Positions 1 through 5,634 of a stretch of 7,362 nt of DNA are shown here, piece after piece (the stretch's first letter is position 1; every line of letters begins with the position of its first letter). The position numbers and the translations under genes are program-made. The stretch lies in assembly GCA_902476875.1 (NCBI GenBank), contig CABSFC010000119.1:1-7362 (forward strand), read 5' to 3'. The notes under the pieces were generated by a model that was not told the origin of the DNA, did not search any database, and saw only the letters and a list, made by a program, of their open reading frames with translations. Source of the stretch: an uncultured Oscillibacter sp. (GTDB lineage Bacteria > Bacillota > Clostridia > Oscillospirales > Oscillospiraceae).

Positions 1-376
1 CGCCTCCGGCGTGGAGGCCGGCGGCCGCACCGGCCTGACGGCCCTGACCACCGGCGTGCTGTTCCTGGCCTGCATGTTCATCGCCCCTGTGGCGGCCATC
101 ATCCCCGCGGCGGCAACCTCCTCCGCGCTGATCTATGTGGGCGTGCTGATGCTGATGGGCCTGAAGAACGTGAACTTTGACGACCTGGACCAGATGGTCC
201 CCGTGGCGCTGATGCTCATCGCCATGCCGGTCTCCGGCTCCATCGGCCACGCCATCGGCCTGGGCCTGATCTCCTACACGGTCATCAAGGTGTTCACCGG
301 CAAGGCGAAGGACGTCTCCGTCCTGACGTATGTGATCTCCGCCCTGTTCCTGGTGAAGTTCTTCCTGATCGTGTGA
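1..376 (+). CDS. NCS2 purine permease (AzgA/PbuG type), C-terminal part
   Basis: This is the C-terminal ~124 residues of an integral membrane permease whose N-terminus lies left of the window. The reading frame is open from base 2 and stops with TGA at 374-376. The first residues, ASGVEAGGRTGLTAL, match the conserved loop of AzgA/PbuG/PbuO-type (COG2252) NCS2 carriers, usually seen as 'ESAxGVxxGGRTGLTA'. Several hydrophobic stretches follow, with the family-typical IPAAATSSALIYVGVLM segment, an acidic 'NVNFDDLDQMVP' loop, a 'MPVSGSIGHAIGLGLISY' helix and a last helix ending at the C-terminus. Family members import adenine, guanine or hypoxanthine by proton symport. Which purine is used cannot be read from this fragment. 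The gene is convergent with the minus-strand gene at 428-736 and shares its terminator. The family is confident; the substrate is inferred. Confidence 0.9.
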   Translation, partial: ASGVEAGGRTGLTALTTGVLFLACMFIAPVAAIIPAAATSSALIYVGVLMLMGLKNVNFDDLDQMVPVALMLIAMPVSGSIGHAIGLGLISYTVIKVFTGKAKDVSVLTYVISALFLVKFFLIV

Positions 377-388
377 GTGGCAAACGTC

Positions 389-424
389 AAAAAAGCCCGG
401 CAGCGACAGCTGCCGGACTTTTTT
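389..424. terminator. Bidirectional factor-independent terminator
   Basis: An 8-bp GC-rich stem (397-404 with 409-416, sequence CCGGCAGC/GCTGCCGG) carries a 4-nt loop. It is flanked by six A on the left (389-394) and six T on the right (419-424). The T-run follows the stem on either strand, so it can stop both the permease transcript (+) and the transcript of the small gene ending at 428 (-). Its position between two convergent stop codons supports this. Confidence 0.92.
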
Positions 425-427
425 CGC

Positions 428-736
428 TTAAAAGAACATCCCCATGAAGCCGTCGGGCCGCTCCTGGGCCTGGTTCCAGATCTCCTGGAAGAAGCCCCGG
501 GAGATCTCCCGGACCTCGCGCTCGCCGCTGATGTTCAGGCTCCGCAGGTCCTCCGGGAAGGGCTCTTTGGACAGGGCCTCGAAATTGCCCCGCTCCTCGC
601 CGTAGGAGAAGCAGAGGCCGTTTTGGAAAAACTCCACTCTCCGCACCTCCAGGCGGTCCCGGTCCAGCTCGGAATAGACCTCGGAGGGCTCGTCCTCTTC
701 CTCCTGGTTGTGAAAGGTCGTCCAGATATAGGTCAT
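428..736 (-). CDS. Small acidic protein, DUF6881-like
   Basis: A 102-residue cytoplasmic protein with no signal peptide or membrane segment, rich in Glu and Asp. It starts at ATG 736 with AAGGAG at 741-746, only 4 nt upstream, which is tight but strong. Its pattern resembles small proteins annotated as DUF6881: an N-terminal 'YIWTTFHN' strand, 'DEPSEVYSELDRDRLEVRRVEFFQNG' at about 15-40 (short acidic run, YSELD, then R-K/R-VE-F/I-F), and a C-terminal 'REISRGFFQEIW' helix at 76-87. The biochemical role of that family is not known to me. The gene lies 63 bp downstream of the AlaX-type gene with no terminator between them, so co-transcription is likely, and it ends at the shared terminator. The gene itself is confident. 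The family assignment comes from recalled pattern, not a search. Confidence 0.72.
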   Translation of the reverse strand: MTYIWTTFHNQEEEDEPSEVYSELDRDRLEVRRVEFFQNGLCFSYGEERGNFEALSKEPFPEDLRSLNISGEREVREISRGFFQEIWNQAQERPDGFMGMFF

Positions 737-799
737 ATCGCTCCTTCTTTCCTGTGTGTCAGGGCGGGCAAGAACGGCGACCGCCGCCCCGCGGTGGGT

Positions 800-1948
800 C
801 TATTTCTGAAAAAAGCGGCTGATTTCCGCCGGGTCGCTCCGGACGCTGCCCTGCGCGAAGCCGTTCCGGCCGCCGCCCCGGCCCCGCAGGGTCTTGTTCA
901 GCTCCCTGACCAGGGCGGAGATATCCTGCCCGTCGGCCCGGACCAGGGCGTAGGCGAACTGGCCGTCCTCTCCGGCGAAGACGGCGGCAAGACCGCCGCA
1001 GCGCTGGGCCACAGCGTCCGCCAGCCGCCGCACGCTGTCGGGCCGCATGGCGGGCTGGAGCAGCAGCACGTCCCCCCTGCCCGCGTGCTCCCCGGCGATG
1101 GCGGCGAAGACCTGCTCCTCCAGCGCCGCCACCCGCGCCCTGGAGGCGGCCAGATCCGCCTCCAGCCGCTCCACGGCGGCCAGGGTGCTCTGCGGCTTCA
1201 CGCTGAGGCGCTGGCCCACGGCCCTGGCCTGCTCGTAGACCGCGCCCAGGTACCGGAGCGCCCGCCCGCCGCAGAGGATCTCGATGCGGACGCCCTCCCG
1301 GAACTTCTGGCAGGACAGGACCTTCACCAGCCCCACCTGCCCCGCCCGGAGGACATGGGTGCCGCAGCAGGCGCAGCAGTCGGCCTCCGGAAAGGTGACG
1401 ATGCGGACCTTTCCGGACAACTCCTTTTTGCTGCGGTAGTCCAGGGCCGCCAGCGCTTCAGGGGAGGGGTAGGCGATCTCCACCGCCCGGTCCGCCCAGA
1501 TGACCTGGTTGGCCCTGCGCTCCGCGTCCAGGGCCTGCTCCCAGGTGATGTCGGCGTTGTAGTCGATGGTCACGGTGTCGGCCCCCAGGTGGAAGCCCAC
1601 GTTGTCGCAGTGATGGTCGGAGCAGAGGATGCCGGAGATGATGTGCTCGCCGGAGTGCTGCTGCATGTGGTCGAACCGGCGGGCCCAGTCTATCAAGCCG
1701 GTGACAGTTTCTCCGATTTCCACCGGCTTGTCACAGGTGTGGAAAATCACGCCGCCCTTTTCGTGGACATCCATTACGCGTGCGTGTCCCAGCGTTCCGT
1801 GGTCGGCGGGCTGGCCGCCGCCCTCGGGATAGAATGAGGTGCGGTCCAGCACTACCTGATAGGCGCCTTTGGCCTCCTCGCAGGAGAGGACCGTGGCGGT
1901 GAAGTCCCGCAGAAAGGGGTCTTGGTAGTAGAGTTTTTCGGTTTCCAT
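800..1948 (-). CDS. Alanyl-tRNA editing protein, AlaX long form with DHHA1 domain
   Basis: A free-standing trans-editing protein of 382 residues, related to the editing half of alanyl-tRNA synthetase. The family hydrolyses Ser- or Gly-mischarged tRNA-Ala in the cytoplasm. Domains in order: an N-terminal beta-barrel-like part with 'TSFYPEGGGQPADHGTL' (37-53); the zinc-site motif HMQQHSGEH (H94 and H98 form HxxxH); 'FHLGADTVTIDY' (119-130); the second zinc motif 'CCACCGTH' (C194 and H198 form CxxxH); a probable coiled coil at 251-285; and a C-terminal DHHA1 domain ending in the Gly-rich 'GRGGGRNGFAQGS' (356-368). All zinc ligands are present, so it should be active. The start is ATG 1948, preceded by AAAGGAAG. 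The frame stays open to 2026, but that extension (MPSPPPERF...) is a poor match and overlaps a pseudogene. Catalytic-synthetase domains are absent, as expected for AlaX rather than AlaRS. Confidence 0.92.
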   Translation of the reverse strand: METEKLYYQDPFLRDFTATVLSCEEAKGAYQVVLDRTSFYPEGGGQPADHGTLGHARVMDVHEKGGVIFHTCDKPVEIGETVTGLIDWARRFDHMQQHSGEHIISGILCSDHHCDNVGFHLGADTVTIDYNADITWEQALDAERRANQVIWADRAVEIAYPSPEALAALDYRSKKELSGKVRIVTFPEADCCACCGTHVLRAGQVGLVKVLSCQKFREGVRIEILCGGRALRYLGAVYEQARAVGQRLSVKPQSTLAAVERLEADLAASRARVAALEEQVFAAIAGEHAGRGDVLLLQPAMRPDSVRRLADAVAQRCGGLAAVFAGEDGQFAYALVRADGQDISALVRELNKTLRGRGGGRNGFAQGSVRSDPAEISRFFQK

Positions 1949-1956
1949 GTGGAAAA

Positions 1957-1964
1957 CTTCCTTT
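1957..1964 (-). promoter_or_regulatory. Ribosome binding site of the AlaX-type gene
   Basis: The minus strand reads AAAGGAAG, 8 nt before ATG 1948. It decides the start at 1948 over the upstream in-frame ATG at 2026, which has no comparable site and would give a 26-residue basic extension foreign to the family. Confidence 0.7.
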
Positions 1965-2006
1965 CGAATGATGAGGTGGAGGCGGCGCTTCTTTTTCAAA
2001 AAGCGC

Positions 2007-2205
2007 TCAGGGGGCGGAGACGGCAAACGCGGGGCAGGGGTGGGAGAGGGCGTGGTCCAGCCGCTCCGCCAGGGCCAGGGAGGCGGGGGGGTGGGCGTCC
2101 CAGCTGGGGTACAGCCCCCGGTCCAGGCACGCCAGAATCAGCCGCGCGCCGCGGGCCAGTGCCAGCCCGCGGCGGCGGGGCAGTCCGGAAATTGGGCTGT
2201 CAGAT
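2007..2205 (-). pseudogene. Decayed C-terminal remnant of a GNAT acetyltransferase
   Basis: The minus strand from 2177 to a TGA at 2007-2009 encodes 56 residues. They start RRRGLALARGARLILACLDR, continue with GLYPSWDAHPPASLALAERL, and end DHALSHPCPAFAVSAP. This matches the C-terminal part of the Firmicutes GNAT group (PF12746 type): the acetyl-CoA-loop R-R-x-G-LA, a 'CLxRGLxPSWDAxNxxSxxLAExLGY' helix, and an 'HEYPAYxV' tail. It has no start codon: upstream the frame meets TAA at 2226-2228 and three further stops by 2260. A short piece in another frame at about 2180-2205 (DLTAQFPDC) could be the preceding 'D-L-ET-x-PDY' strand separated by a frameshift. The intact protein would be about 250 residues, so at least three quarters is gone. 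It has no ribosome binding site and no function is expected. Confidence 0.62.
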
Positions 2206-2218
2206 CCCGGCTCCAGAC

Positions 2219-2312
2219 CACTGATTTACACAAATCGTATAATTCATTATTGATTCTACGGATCGTATATTAACTTCCCGGCCCGGAGGCCAGATTTTCC
2301 AGGTGCGGGCGG
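2219..2312. other. AT-rich intergenic segment between the NagZ-like gene and the GNAT remnant
   Basis: Bases 2221-2276 are markedly AT-rich compared with the GC-rich surroundings. The octamer TATACGAT occurs twice on the minus strand, 28 bp apart (around 2233-2240 and 2261-2268). No convincing terminator is visible downstream of the NagZ-like stop codon at 2313: GC-rich half-matches exist around 2281-2310 but no T-run follows. A promoter reading leftward toward the AlaX-type gene may lie here, but I cannot place -35 and -10 boxes confidently. Confidence 0.4.
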
Positions 2313-3500
2313 TCAAAAACCGCCGGGTCCTTCCAGCAGGCCCAGAGCGGATTTCCAGCTCAGCACCCGGCGGCAGGCGGCGTCAAGGACCTCCTCCGCC
2401 AAAGCGCCGCTTTCCACCGCCTCGATGACCCTGGGGATCTGGGTCCGGTAGTCGGTGGTGATGATGAGATCGTTTCCGGCCTCCAGGGCCATCACCGCCA
2501 CCGCCCCGTCCCCGGCGTAGGCCGCCACGGCGTCCATGGCCAGATCGTCGGTCATGACCACGCCGTCAAAGCCCAGGTCATTCCGCAAAAGCGTGTGGAC
2601 GGCGGGGGAGAGGGACGCCGGCAGGTCCGGGTCCATGCACTGGACGATGTTGTGGCTGACCAGAACGGCGGGCAGGCCGCCCCCGGCCTGGATGCCCGCC
2701 TCAAAGGGCAGGAGGTCGGCGGTCTCGAAGGTCTCCATGGGCCGCGCGTCCACGGCGACGCCGGTGTGGGTGTCCACGTTGTCCCCATAGCCGGGGAAGT
2801 GCTTCAAGACGCTGCCCATACCGTCAAAAGCCATTTGCGTGACCACCTGCGCCACATAGTCCGCCGTGGCGGCGGCGTCCTGACCGAAGGCGCGGGCATA
2901 GATGAAGTCCCCGGAGCTGGTGGATACGTCCGCCACCGGGGCCAGATTCACGTTAAAGCCCAGGGCCCGCAGCAGCACGTCCTTCTCGTGGGCGTCCGCC
3001 AGAATGGCGTCCATGCCCCCGGCGACAAACAACTTTTGGGGAGACTTGAATTTGGAGGACCGCAGGTGGGGATTGGAGCTGACCCGCGCCACGGTGCCGC
3101 CCTCCTCGTCCACGCCGATGAGCAGGGGGATGGCGGCGGCGTCCTGATAGCTTTGAATGGCTTGGATCAGGTCATTGGCGGTTTTGTCCTGGGTGTCCCG
3201 GCCAAAGAGGATATACCCGCCCAAGTGATAGGCGCTGACGTCCTCCACGGCGCCGTCCGCGGGACAGCGGACGAGGAACAGCTGTCCCGCCTTTTCCTCC
3301 AGAGTCATGGAGGCCAGCAGGACCTCCACCGGGTCCGCCGGAGGGGCCGGCTCCGTGGAGGGAGGCGCTTCCGGCTCCACGGCGGGCGTCTCTGTGGAGG
3401 GCGGGGCCTCCCCCTCCGGGTCCTTTCCGGCGGGAGCGCCGCAGGCGGCGAGGGAGCACAGCGTCAAAGCGGCCAGCGCCGCCGCAAGCAGTCGTTTCAT
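2313..3500 (-). CDS. GH3 beta-N-acetylhexosaminidase lipoprotein (NagZ-like)
   Basis: A 395-residue exported glycosidase of family GH3 that removes N-acetylglucosamine (GlcNAc) from peptidoglycan fragments outside the membrane. Residues 1-20 form a lipoprotein signal (MKRLLA, hydrophobic core, lipobox LAAC, lipidated Cys20). A Pro/Glu/Thr-rich linker (about 21-56) spaces the enzyme from the membrane. The TIM-barrel domain runs from about 57 to the end and holds the expected NagZ signatures: 'MTLEEKAGQLF' (65-75), 'GVDEEGGTVARV' (129-140), 'NVNLAPVADV' (183-192), KHFPGYGD (233-240) followed by D243 and H245 of the acid/base Asp-His dyad, and VVMTDDLAMD (314-323) with D318 the probable nucleophile. 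KHFPGYG has Tyr where many NagZ have His. The length fits a single-domain Firmicutes NagZ without the C-terminal domain of B. subtilis NagZ. Start ATG 3500 has GGAGG at 3507-3511. It has its own promoter and follows the aspS terminator. Confidence 0.93.
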   Translation of the reverse strand: MKRLLAAALAALTLCSLAACGAPAGKDPEGEAPPSTETPAVEPEAPPSTEPAPPADPVEVLLASMTLEEKAGQLFLVRCPADGAVEDVSAYHLGGYILFGRDTQDKTANDLIQAIQSYQDAAAIPLLIGVDEEGGTVARVSSNPHLRSSKFKSPQKLFVAGGMDAILADAHEKDVLLRALGFNVNLAPVADVSTSSGDFIYARAFGQDAAATADYVAQVVTQMAFDGMGSVLKHFPGYGDNVDTHTGVAVDARPMETFETADLLPFEAGIQAGGGLPAVLVSHNIVQCMDPDLPASLSPAVHTLLRNDLGFDGVVMTDDLAMDAVAAYAGDGAVAVMALEAGNDLIITTDYRTQIPRVIEAVESGALAEEVLDAACRRVLSWKSALGLLEGPGGF

Positions 3501-3506
3501 GGGACA

Positions 3507-3537
3507 CCTCCGGGAAGTTGATGGGGATAGTGTAGCA
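3507..3537 (-). promoter_or_regulatory. Promoter and ribosome binding site of the NagZ-like gene
   Basis: On the minus strand an extended -10 element, TGC followed by TACACT (hexamer 3529-3534, TG at 3536-3537), lies about 29 nt upstream of ATG 3500. The region 17-18 bp further up is only a T-rich stretch with no good -35 box, which fits an extended -10 promoter. GGAGG at 3507-3511 sits 6 nt before the start. The promoter is immediately beyond the aspS terminator, as expected for a new transcription unit. Confidence 0.5.
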
Positions 3538-3547
3538 TAAAGCGGTG

Positions 3548-3584
3548 AAAAAAGAAAGGGCGCGGGAGTTTCCCGCGCTCTTTT
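3548..3584 (-). terminator. Factor-independent terminator of the aspS transcript
   Basis: A 10-bp stem (3558-3567 with 3571-3580, one G-U pair) with a GTT loop is followed on the minus strand by CTTTCTTTTTTC. It is well formed for minus-strand transcription; the opposite direction has only four T. It lies 14 nt beyond the duplicated outer aspS stop codon (3598) but 240 nt beyond the present one (3824). Confidence 0.85.
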
Positions 3585-3596
3585 CAGGCGATTTGC

Positions 3597-3657
3597 CTTA
3601 TTCCTCCGGCTTTACCAGGGCGATGTGCGGCTCGTCCAGCTGCTTCCGCGTGATTTC
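3597..3657 (-). pseudogene. Detached, diverged duplicate of the aspS 3' end
   Basis: These 61 bp match 3823-3883, the true aspS 3' end, at a constant offset of 226 bp with six mismatches (3611, 3629, 3647, 3649, 3654, 3655). On the minus strand it reads GEITRKQLDEPHIALVKPEE then TAA. The live gene ends SEVTQKQLDELHIALVTPEE then TAA. Four of the six differences change an amino acid, including Leu to Pro, consistent with loss of selection. It has no start codon and is cut off from the gene by a hairpin-rich insert. Similarity ends just where a palindrome begins. Confidence 0.85.
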
Positions 3658-3822
3658 CCCAAATGGCCGGGGCCATTTGGGGAGCCCTGACAGGATTTGA
3701 AATGCTCGGCGGAAGTGAATTCCGCCTGCGCCAAGATTTTGCTGGCGCAAAACGCTTGTACGCGCCTGACGGCGCGGCTCGCCGCCGGCTCGCGCGAGGT
3801 CACTGGCCGATGGGGCGAAGCA
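3656..3822. repeat. Hairpin-rich insert between two copies of the aspS 3' end (possible MITE-like element)
   Basis: A compact non-coding segment of about 165 bp bounded by direct repeats of the aspS 3' end. It contains consecutive inverted repeats: TCCCCAAATGGCC/GGCCATTTGGGGA (3656-3668/3671-3683, 2-nt spacer); GGCGGAA/TTCCGCC (3708-3714/3720-3726); TGCGCCA/TGGCGCA (3727-3733/3743-3749), with an alternative TTTTGC/GCAAAA pairing; CGCGCC/GGCGCG (3761-3766/3771-3776); and the palindrome CTCGCGCGAG (3789-3798). The ends are imperfect inverted repeats: CCCCAAATGGCC at 3657-3668 against GGCCGATGGGG at 3805-3815. A 63-codon open frame crosses it on the minus strand but has no ribosome binding site and looks like a by-product. 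Whether it mobilises or acts as mRNA structure is not known. Confidence 0.6.
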
Positions 3823-3823
3823 C

Positions 3824-5599
3824 TTATTCCTCCGGCGTTACCAGGGCGATGTGCAGCTCGTCCAGCTGCTTCTGGGTGACCTCGCTGGGGGCGCCCATCA
3901 TCACGTCCTGGGCGTTTTTGTTCATGGGGAAGGGGATGATCTCCCGGATGGAGTCCTCTCCCGCCAGCAGCATGACCATGCGGTCCACGCCCGGGGCGAT
4001 GCCCGCGTGGGGGGGCGCGCCGTAGGTAAAGGCGTTGTACATGGCCGGGAACTTGGCCTTCACGTCGTCTTCCCCCAGGCGGACCATCTCAAAGGCCTTG
4101 ATCATGATCTCCGGGTCGTGGTTCCGGACAGCGCCGGAGCTCAGCTCCACGCCGTTGCACACCAGGTCATACTGGTCGGCGGTGATGCTCAGGGGGTCGA
4201 TCTCGCCCCGTTCGGCCTTCAGCAGCACGTCCAGGCCGCCGGAGGGCATGGAGAACGGGTTGTGGCAGAACTCCAGCTCGCCGCTCTCCTCGCCGATCTC
4301 GTACATGGGGAAGTCCACGATCCAGCAGAAAGCGTACTGCTCGCGGTCCATGTGGCCGGGGACGGCGGCGCCCAGGGTCTTCACCAGCACGCCGGCGGTC
4401 TTCTGGGCCTCGGACAGCTTACCGGCGGACAGGGCCACGAAGTCGTTAGGTTTCAGGCCCAGGGCGGAGACGACGGATTCCTTGATGGGCTGGACAAACT
4501 TGGCGATGCCGCCCACGATCTCGCCCTTCTCGTCCAGGCGGAACCAGTAGGGCTTGCCGCCGGAGACGACCTCCACGTCCGCCAGGGTCTTGTCGATGAA
4601 CTTGCGGGTCTCGTGGAAATCGCTGACCACCACGGCCTTGACCACATTCCCCTCAAAAGGCCCGAAGCCGCAGCCGCCCAAAACTTCCGTCACGTCTGTG
4701 ACCGTCAGGTCGATGCGCAGATCCGGCTTGTCGGAGCCGTACTTCTCCATGGCCTCGGTGAAGGGGATGCGCATAAAGGGCGCGCCGGAAGCCCGGTCGT
4801 ACTTTCCGTACTTGGCGAAAATGGGAGGCAGCACGTCCTCCAGGACGGCGAACACGTCCTCCTGGCTGGCGAAGGCCATCTCCATGTCCAGCTGGTAGAA
4901 CTCGCCGGGGGAGCGGTCCGCCCGGGCGTCCTCGTCCCGGAAGCAGGGGGCGATCTGGAAGTAGCGGTCAAAGCCGGAGGTCATCAGCAGCTGCTTGAAC
5001 TGCTGGGGGGCCTGGGGCAGGGCATAGAACTTGCCGGGGTGGTTCCGGGCGGGCACCAGATAGTCCCGGGCGCCCTCGGGGGAGGAGGCGGTCAGGATGG
5101 GGGTGGTGATCTCCAGGAAGCCGTGCTCCGTCATGGCCTGCCGCAGGGCGGAGACCACGTTGCACCGCAGGATGATGTTGTTCTTGACAGCGGGGTTCCG
5201 CAGGTCCAGGTAGCGGTACTTCAGTCGCTGGGCCTCGTCGGCCTCCCGGCTGCGGTTGATCTGGAAGGGCAGCTCGTTGTGCTGGCAGCGGCCCAGAACC
5301 TCCACCCTGGCGGGGACGACCTCGATGTCGCCGGTGGGGATCTTGCTGTTCTTGCTGTCACGCTCCCGGACAGTGCCCTCCACGGAGATGGTGGATTCCT
5401 TGGTGATGGCCTTGAAGGTGGTCACCATGTCCTCGGTCTCCGCCACCACCTGGGTGGTGCCGTAGAAGTCCCGGACGACGATGAAAGCAAGGCTTCCGGA
5501 GACCTCCCGGATGTTCTCCATCCAGCCGACGATCTTCACCTGCTTCCCGGCGTCGGAGAGCCGGAGTTCCCCGCAGGTATGGGTGCGATTCTGCATCAT
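3824..5599 (-). CDS. aspS: Aspartyl-tRNA synthetase
   Basis: A 591-residue bacterial-type AspRS that charges tRNA-Asp with aspartate in the cytoplasm. It shows an N-terminal OB-fold anticodon domain (about 5-105); class II motif 1 region 'FLEITTPILTASSPEGARDY' (161-180); 'LPQAPQQFKQLLM' (194-206); motif 2 'FRDEDARADRSPGEFYQLDM' (220-239); the bacterial GAD insertion (about 290-420); 'CHNPFSMPSGG' (445-455); and motif 3 'GIAPGVDRMVML' (533-544). All signatures are intact and the length is normal. Start ATG 5599 (MMQN) has AAAGGA 9 nt upstream. The frame stays open to 5785, but that extension overlaps the upstream gene. Motif 2 is the 'ARADRSPGEFYQLD' form, seen also in alphaproteobacterial AspRS, rather than the E. 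coli 'LRADRQPEFTQID' form. Whether it also charges tRNA-Asn cannot be read here. The last 20 codons come from the inner copy of a duplicated 3' end. Confidence 0.97.
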   Translation of the reverse strand: MMQNRTHTCGELRLSDAGKQVKIVGWMENIREVSGSLAFIVVRDFYGTTQVVAETEDMVTTFKAITKESTISVEGTVRERDSKNSKIPTGDIEVVPARVEVLGRCQHNELPFQINRSREADEAQRLKYRYLDLRNPAVKNNIILRCNVVSALRQAMTEHGFLEITTPILTASSPEGARDYLVPARNHPGKFYALPQAPQQFKQLLMTSGFDRYFQIAPCFRDEDARADRSPGEFYQLDMEMAFASQEDVFAVLEDVLPPIFAKYGKYDRASGAPFMRIPFTEAMEKYGSDKPDLRIDLTVTDVTEVLGGCGFGPFEGNVVKAVVVSDFHETRKFIDKTLADVEVVSGGKPYWFRLDEKGEIVGGIAKFVQPIKESVVSALGLKPNDFVALSAGKLSEAQKTAGVLVKTLGAAVPGHMDREQYAFCWIVDFPMYEIGEESGELEFCHNPFSMPSGGLDVLLKAERGEIDPLSITADQYDLVCNGVELSSGAVRNHDPEIMIKAFEMVRLGEDDVKAKFPAMYNAFTYGAPPHAGIAPGVDRMVMLLAGEDSIREIIPFPMNKNAQDVMMGAPSEVTQKQLDELHIALVTPEE

Positions 5600-5608
5600 G
5601 ATGATTGG

Positions 5609-5614
5609 TCCTTT
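5609..5614 (-). promoter_or_regulatory. Ribosome binding site of aspS
   Basis: The minus strand reads AAAGGA, 9 nt before ATG 5599 and 12 nt before the next ATG at 5596. This favours 5599. It lies in the 35-bp gap after the upstream SLH gene, which has no terminator, so the two are probably transcribed together. Confidence 0.6.
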
Positions 5615-5634
5615 CTGTATGTGGAATGAGTATT

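Noticed and set aside
377..1837. 486-codon open frame on the + strand
   Set aside because: It starts at the shared terminator and runs antisense through the DUF6881-like and AlaX-type genes. Composition is Pro/Gly/Ala-rich, there is no ribosome binding site and no domain.
1949..2026. 26-residue N-terminal extension of the AlaX-type protein
   Set aside because: No ribosome binding site at 2026, the residues do not resemble the family, and it overlaps the GNAT remnant; ATG 1948 has a good site.
1922..2273. Two overlapping ~100-codon frames on the + strand across the AlaX start and the GNAT remnant
   Set aside because: Arg/Gly-rich translations with no ribosome binding site. The minus strand here reads as a recognisable GNAT C-terminus instead.
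2281..2312. Possible terminator after the NagZ-like gene
   Set aside because: GCCCG/CGGGC can pair on the minus strand, but the interior does not pair well and no T-run follows.
2595..3521. 308-codon open frame on the + strand
   Set aside because: Antisense shadow of the NagZ-like gene, with low-complexity Gly/Arg/His translation.
3612..3803. 63-codon minus-strand frame across the hairpin-rich insert
   Set aside because: It runs through the palindromes and into the orphan aspS end in the wrong frame, lacks a ribosome binding site, and is better explained as a chance open frame in a structured repeat.
3656..3822. CRISPR array or tandem repeat
   Set aside because: The inverted repeats differ in sequence from one another, and there are no evenly spaced identical direct repeats or spacers.
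3851..5629. 592-codon open frame on the + strand
   Set aside because: It is the antisense of aspS in GC-rich DNA. The translation is rich in Gly, Ala, Val, His and Leu repeats with no recognisable domain, and the opposite strand carries all AspRS motifs.
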